Source of the DNA: Akkermansiaceae bacterium UBA1506
Lineage (GTDB): Bacteria > Verrucomicrobiota > Verrucomicrobiia > Verrucomicrobiales > DEV007
NCBI GenBank assembly: GCA_002323995.1
Contig: DCQY01000070.1
Coordinates: 1-17,456, forward strand
DNA length: 17,456 nt
Direction: 5' to 3'
This document shows positions 13,691-17,456 of the stretch, in pieces; within the stretch, counting starts at the first letter, position 1; each line of letters opens with the position of its first letter. The notes beneath the pieces are model-generated. The model saw only the letters and a program-made list of their open reading frames with translations, ran no database searches and was not told the DNA's origin. The position numbers and the translations under genes are program-made.

Positions 13691-16513
13691 CTACCGCTTC
13701 AACAACGCTTCTTTCTCCTTCTCCGCCAACGCTGCCCGAAACTCTTCGAGGCGTCCCTCGAACTCCGGGTTGTTGGCGAGATTCTTCTTCTCGTTAGGGT
13801 CGTTGGTCAGGTTGTAGAGTTCCTCTCCGTCCTGCCACTTACCGTAACGCCAGCGCTGATTGCGAATCGAGTAGCCGAGGTCCGGCCCACGGGATACCAC
13901 ACTGTAGGCGAACTTCTTTTTGCCTGGACGGTCGGGCCGCGGAAGCAGCGGCACCAGCGACGCCCCCTGCAAGTGATCCGGCGGGGTCAACCCAGTTAGC
14001 TCGGCCACGGTCGGGTAAATATCGATCAACTCCACCATCGCCTCAGAATTGGTTCCTCCTTTGGTGAGACCGGGAGCATGAACAATGAAGGGAACCTTCG
14101 CGCCAACATCGAACAATGTGACCTTACCCCAGACAAAGTGATCTCCCAGGTGATAGCCATGGTCAGAGGTAAAAATCACCACGGTATCCTCCCAGTGCCC
14201 GCTTTCTTTCAAGGCATCGAGCACAATCTTGACCTGGGCATCAATGAACGAAACGCAGGCATGGTAGGCCTGCATGTATTCACGCCGGAGTTGATCGTTC
14301 TCCTTGCTAAACTCGAAGCCAAACGCCTCGTAGCGCTTCGAAATTGCTGACATCGGCATCCCTTCCCAGAGATTCGGTTTATCCGCCTCATAAGTGATCT
14401 GATCGATTGGATAAAGATCAAACCACTTATCGGGTGCCAGGAACGGCACGTGTGGTTTTTGAATCCCGCAGGCAATGAAGAAGGGCTTGTCACCGTTCGG
14501 CTCCTCCTTGAGCCACTTCGCGACCTGGCGGGCATTTTTCCCGTCTTTGTGTTGTTCGTCGGTCAGGCCACTGCGCCCATAGCCGGGAGGCGTCTGAGCA
14601 TCCAGCTTGCTCTTGGCCGCTTTCTCAATCGGCTTCCAGAGTTTCTTGTTCTTTGGATTGTCGACCGATCCGTGTTCCGCCTCAAATTTCCTGCGGGCCT
14701 CAGTCACAACCGGAAGTTCATCATTCTCAAATCGAACAAACTCGTCCCAGGCCACCTCACCGTGCTCATGACGCGGCGAATGAAACACCTTTCCTACCGA
14801 AGCAGTCCAGAATCCGTTCTCCTTAAAAAACTGTGGCATCGATACCGTTCCCGGGCGCGTCTCGCGAATGTCAGCGGTATTATCGAGTACTCCGCTCGAC
14901 TGAGGATAGAGCCCATTCATAAAAGAAGCCCGTGATGGACCGCATACCGGATACTGGCAGAATGCTCGATTGAAGGTCATGGCCTCGGAAGCTAGTTCAG
15001 CAAGACCGGGAGTCATGATATGGTCATATCCCGAAGGAGACACGTGGGTATTCAAGTCATCACAGACGATAAAGAGAACATTCTTCGCCTTGCTCCTTCT
15101 GCCACCTTTCGGCTGAGGCGCGGCTGCTCCCCTATTACTTTTTACGATCGCTTCCGAGCCTGCTGATTCGTCTGCCTTTAAAGACTTGTCCCTCTTCTTT
15201 TTTGATTCGGCTTCAGTGCCCGCGAACCAGCGTTTCGGCGCTCCGTTAAGCGGTTCCGCCATCTCATCAAGCCAGGCGTCGTATTTCTTCTTCAGGCTTT
15301 CAACCATCTCGGGATGCTCTACCTTTAAGTCATTGGTCTCACCGATATCAGATTCCAGATCAAACAACTCGATCTGATCCTTCACTGTGACGAGCTTCCA
15401 ATTTCCGGAACGAATCGCCCACTGCGCTCTTTGCCCAGCGGAACTCCAGAACAAATTATCATGCAATTTGTCTACCTTACCCATGAGCGCAGGTATCATA
15501 TCGACACCATCAAGAGGCTTCTCAGTCGGAAATTGCTGACCGGTCGCTGAGAGAATTGTTGGCAAGATGTCATTTGACCATAACGGAACATCACATGTCG
15601 TCCCACCTTTCAATTGCCTCGGCCAAGAGACGATGAATGGAACACGAATACCGCCTTCGTAGTCCTGCTGTTTAAACCCGCGCAAGGGGGCGTTGTTCGC
15701 GTTCATAGCGCCTGCTCCACCATTGTCGGAAAGATAAAACAACAGCGTGTTGTCGAAGAGCTTCTCTTCTTTCAACTTCCCGACAATCTCCCCGACGCCG
15801 TTGTCGAGATGCCTCAGCATCGCCATGAGCGTGTTGCGCAGCGGATCATCTGTCAGCGGCTTGATATCCTCCTCCGGTGCTTCCGCCGGTGAGTGAACCG
15901 CATTGTAAGCGACGTAGAGAAAGAATGGCTCCTCTTTACGGCGATCGATGAAGTCGACGGCTTCCTCAGTGATGCGAGTCGTCAGATAACCTTCCTCATC
16001 GGTCACCGGTTCAAGCCCTTTAAAAATTGGATGATCTGGATCGGAATGATCAAAGTAGGGATGTGCCCCCCGCCCCATGAATCCATAAAACTCATCAAAA
16101 CCACGATTCATCGGGTGACGGGACATATCCAAGCCAAGGTGCCATTTACCATAGGCTCCAGAAACATAACCCGCCTCACCCATAAACATGGGGATCCACT
16201 TCTCATCAAGCGGCATACCACTACCCCCTTCGCCCGCCGTGTAGATACCAAAGCGCTGCTGATAGCGCCCTGTCATCAAGCCGGCCCGTGTTGGCGAACA
16301 AACATGTCCACTCGCATAGCCACTTGTGCATATCACGCTTTCTGCCGCTAGGGCATCAATATGTGGCGTGCTCACCTCCGGAGGGGAATGGGGATTATAA
16401 CTCACATCAGCATATCCTTGGTCATCTGAGATGATCACGACAATGTTGGGACGATCGGCAGCTCCAAGCGTCAGGGACACAAGAAGAACGGAAAAGGAGA
16501 TAAGGGTCTTCAT
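13691..16513 (-). CDS. Fused double sulfatase: arylsulfatase-like plus iduronate-2-sulfatase-like domains
   Basis: One 940-residue frame encodes two complete type I sulfatases behind a single signal peptide (MKTLISFSVLLVSLTLGAA). Domain 1 (about 20-422) has IISDDQGYAD (D30, D31), HVCSPTRAGLMTG (formylglycine precursor C72), YGKWHLG (K123, H125), VHSP (H207), LSDNGG (D263, N264) and K281. A charged linker rich in Lys, Ser, Ala and Glu spans about 425-476. Domain 2 (about 477-930) has FIVCDDLNTHVSP (D485, D486), PVCGPSRASFMNG (C524), VGKVFHSP (K575, H578), KPHVPF (H688), FTSDHGYHLG (D784, H785) and K797, the pattern of iduronate-2-sulfatase-type enzymes. Neither active site appears broken. Typical sulfatases have one such domain and 450-600 residues. 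It follows a thioesterase gene by 116 bases and precedes the GH71/99-like gene. The two sites probably act on different sulfate positions of one glycan; that is inferred. Confidence 0.93.
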   Translation of the reverse strand: MKTLISFSVLLVSLTLGAADRPNIVVIISDDQGYADVSYNPHSPPEVSTPHIDALAAESVICTSGYASGHVCSPTRAGLMTGRYQQRFGIYTAGEGGSGMPLDEKWIPMFMGEAGYVSGAYGKWHLGLDMSRHPMNRGFDEFYGFMGRGAHPYFDHSDPDHPIFKGLEPVTDEEGYLTTRITEEAVDFIDRRKEEPFFLYVAYNAVHSPAEAPEEDIKPLTDDPLRNTLMAMLRHLDNGVGEIVGKLKEEKLFDNTLLFYLSDNGGAGAMNANNAPLRGFKQQDYEGGIRVPFIVSWPRQLKGGTTCDVPLWSNDILPTILSATGQQFPTEKPLDGVDMIPALMGKVDKLHDNLFWSSAGQRAQWAIRSGNWKLVTVKDQIELFDLESDIGETNDLKVEHPEMVESLKKKYDAWLDEMAEPLNGAPKRWFAGTEAESKKKRDKSLKADESAGSEAIVKSNRGAAAPQPKGGRRSKAKNVLFIVCDDLNTHVSPSGYDHIMTPGLAELASEAMTFNRAFCQYPVCGPSRASFMNGLYPQSSGVLDNTADIRETRPGTVSMPQFFKENGFWTASVGKVFHSPRHEHGEVAWDEFVRFENDELPVVTEARRKFEAEHGSVDNPKNKKLWKPIEKAAKSKLDAQTPPGYGRSGLTDEQHKDGKNARQVAKWLKEEPNGDKPFFIACGIQKPHVPFLAPDKWFDLYPIDQITYEADKPNLWEGMPMSAISKRYEAFGFEFSKENDQLRREYMQAYHACVSFIDAQVKIVLDALKESGHWEDTVVIFTSDHGYHLGDHFVWGKVTLFDVGAKVPFIVHAPGLTKGGTNSEAMVELIDIYPTVAELTGLTPPDHLQGASLVPLLPRPDRPGKKKFAYSVVSRGPDLGYSIRNQRWRYGKWQDGEELYNLTNDPNEKKNLANNPEFEGRLEEFRAALAEKEKEALLKR

Positions 16514-16629
16514 GAGTTGATCAATTTTTCAAACTATTCTAGAGGCGCCAAAGTCTGGTTTACTGATGAGTAGCGAAAACCCTGCAAATCATTAACAAGA
16601 AATCGACTCGCGAACGCGCCTATGCTCTT

Positions 16630-17025
16630 TCAGGCGAATATCTCGCTAGGCACGCGGACCGGCCGAAGCGTTTTTTTATCGAGAGAAGCATGCACCGTGT
16701 ATCCCGATGCGAGAAGCTCCTCTCCGCGCCAGACTTCAGCGTGGCACTTGATCCTCGCTTTTCCGACAATCTCACCCCAACCCAAGATTTTTAGAATATC
16801 ATCGTATTTTGCCGGAAGCCGATATTCGCAATGAGCTTCTAAGACGGGAAGAATCACCCCTCGTTCTTCCAATTCGACATAGGGAATGCCGAGATTCCTG
16901 AGAATCTCATTCCGGCTACGTTCAAAGTAGACCAGGAAATTGGCGTAGTAGACGAACCCCATTTGGTCCGTATCCGCATATGGCACACGATATTCGAGCG
17001 AAACTTGGTGGGTGACTTCCGGCAT
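16630..17025 (-). CDS. Hotdog-fold acyl-CoA thioesterase, YbgC/4HBT family
   Basis: This small cytoplasmic enzyme of 131 residues probably hydrolyses acyl-CoA thioesters. The segment PYADTDQMGFVYYANFLVYF (15-34) is the 4-hydroxybenzoyl-CoA thioesterase signature, with D20 as the likely catalytic Asp, followed by FERSRNEILRNLGI (34-47). Strand-like segments such as ILPVLEAHCEYRLPAKYDD and the end RPVRVPSEIFA fit the hotdog fold. Length matches YbgC proteins. I prefer the ATG at 17025 because it leaves the usual 14 or so residues before the signature. A GTG at 17067 in the same frame overlaps the stop of the upstream sulfatase by GTGA, but its AAGGAG touches the GTG, and the 14 extra residues look unconserved. 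The gene sits between two sulfatase genes on the same strand, an unexpected position for a housekeeping-type thioesterase. No link to glycan metabolism is evident from the sequence. Confidence 0.85.
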   Translation of the reverse strand: MPEVTHQVSLEYRVPYADTDQMGFVYYANFLVYFERSRNEILRNLGIPYVELEERGVILPVLEAHCEYRLPAKYDDILKILGWGEIVGKARIKCHAEVWRGEELLASGYTVHASLDKKTLRPVRVPSEIFA

Positions 17026-17063
17026 ACTCGAAGGTCGCGAGGCCCGCGTCTCAACGCAAGTCC

Positions 17064-17456
17064 TCACTCCTTATTTCTTGCCGGCTTGGGCTCCCGCTTC
17101 ATCCAGCGAAAGGTCTCCCCTTCAAAAAGCAGGTCTCGTTTAGCGCTTAGTTTCGTGACGGGTTTAGCAAATTCAGTGGGTGCTAACGCATCCAATTCCT
17201 CCATTTTGCCAGCCATCTCTGGATGCAAAGAAAGGTTATCCCACTCATTAGGGTCGTTCTTCAAATCGTAGAGTTCTTCACCGTCTTTGCCGTAGCGGAT
17301 ATACCGCCATTCACGATTGATGATGGCAAACTCGCCTGGATTCATGTGAGGAAGAAAGATGTTTCGATCTTCTGCCGAATCTGGATCTGCCAGCGTCGCC
17401 GCGATGGAAGTCCCCTCGAGCTCTTGTAATGGCTCCGGCAGATCACACATCTCAAC
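17064..17456 (-). CDS. Sulfatase, C-terminal fragment cut by the window edge
   Basis: The frame is open to the right edge, so this is the last 130 codons of a larger gene. EMCDLPEPLQELEGTSIAAT resembles the segment before the C-terminal subdomain of iduronate-2-sulfatase-type enzymes. PGEFAIINREWRYIRYGKDG followed by EELYDLKNDPNEWDNLSLHP is the recurrent C-terminal subdomain of type I sulfatases, and closely parallels the end of domain 2 of the fused sulfatase in this window (RNQRWRYGKWQDGEELYNLT). The active-site motifs lie beyond the window. After this comes an additional tail ending in a Lys/Arg-rich stretch (WMKREPKPARNKE). Its TGA overlaps a GTG in the thioesterase frame, suggesting the two are co-transcribed. 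Confidence 0.85.
   Translation of the reverse strand, partial: VEMCDLPEPLQELEGTSIAATLADPDSAEDRNIFLPHMNPGEFAIINREWRYIRYGKDGEELYDLKNDPNEWDNLSLHPEMAGKMEELDALAPTEFAKPVTKLSAKRDLLFEGETFRWMKREPKPARNKE

Noticed and set aside
15893..16351. Plus-strand frame of 152 codons within the fused sulfatase
   Set aside because: It is antisense to domain 1, which contains the intact CSPTR and GKWHLG motifs.

Overview
The window looks like a chromosomal stretch from a marine-type bacterium of the Planctomycetota-Verrucomicrobiota group, with Verrucomicrobiota more likely than Planctomycetota. The grounds are a DUF1587/1595/1592/1588/1585 protein with CxxCH haem motifs, a high density of exported sulfatases, Tat-exported Gfo/Idh/MocA and TIM-barrel sugar enzymes, a GH71/99-like enzyme, and moderate GC. 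This placement is an inference from gene content. No rRNA, tRNA, CRISPR array, transposase or integrase was seen.

Layout. (A) 1-7279, all minus strand and read right to left: a xylose-reductase-like aldo/keto reductase, two secreted sulfatases, a two-haem DUF1592-family protein, and an SGNH/GDSL hydrolase that runs off the left edge. Gaps after the reductase are 194, 56, 78 and 5 bases, so at least the last four genes are probably one operon. (B) 7444-7746, plus strand: a small secreted protein divergent from the reductase, with a 30-base dyad between them. (C) 7971-9305, minus: an exported carbon-nitrogen hydrolase with an extra N-terminal domain, preceded by about 500 non-coding bases holding an operator-like palindrome. 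(D) 9814-12077: a divergent pair of Tat-exported sugar enzymes, a TIM-barrel isomerase/epimerase-like protein (minus) and a Gfo/Idh/MocA dehydrogenase (plus). (E) 12091-17456, minus, read right to left: the C-terminal end of a sulfatase, a hotdog acyl-CoA thioesterase, a 940-residue protein made of two complete sulfatase domains, and a GH71/99-like glycosidase.

How they fit together. Four sulfatase genes carrying five sulfatase modules, a glycosidase, an SGNH hydrolase (possibly an esterase) and periplasmic sugar oxidoreductase/isomerase-type enzymes suggest breakdown of a sulfated, decorated polysaccharide outside the cytoplasm. The sulfatases would remove sulfate, the GH71/99-like enzyme would cut the glycan, and the Tat-exported dehydrogenase plus TIM-barrel protein may act on oxidised sugar intermediates. 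The aldo/keto reductase would reduce a released sugar in the cytoplasm. No SusC/SusD pair, transporter, sulfatase-maturation enzyme or dedicated regulator lies in the window, so the substrate is not determined.

Most notable points: the fused double sulfatase; the close match of the reductase to eukaryotic-type xylose reductases, with His at a cofactor-specificity position; the divergent Tat-exported pair; and a four-codon reading frame overlapping the glycosidase start.
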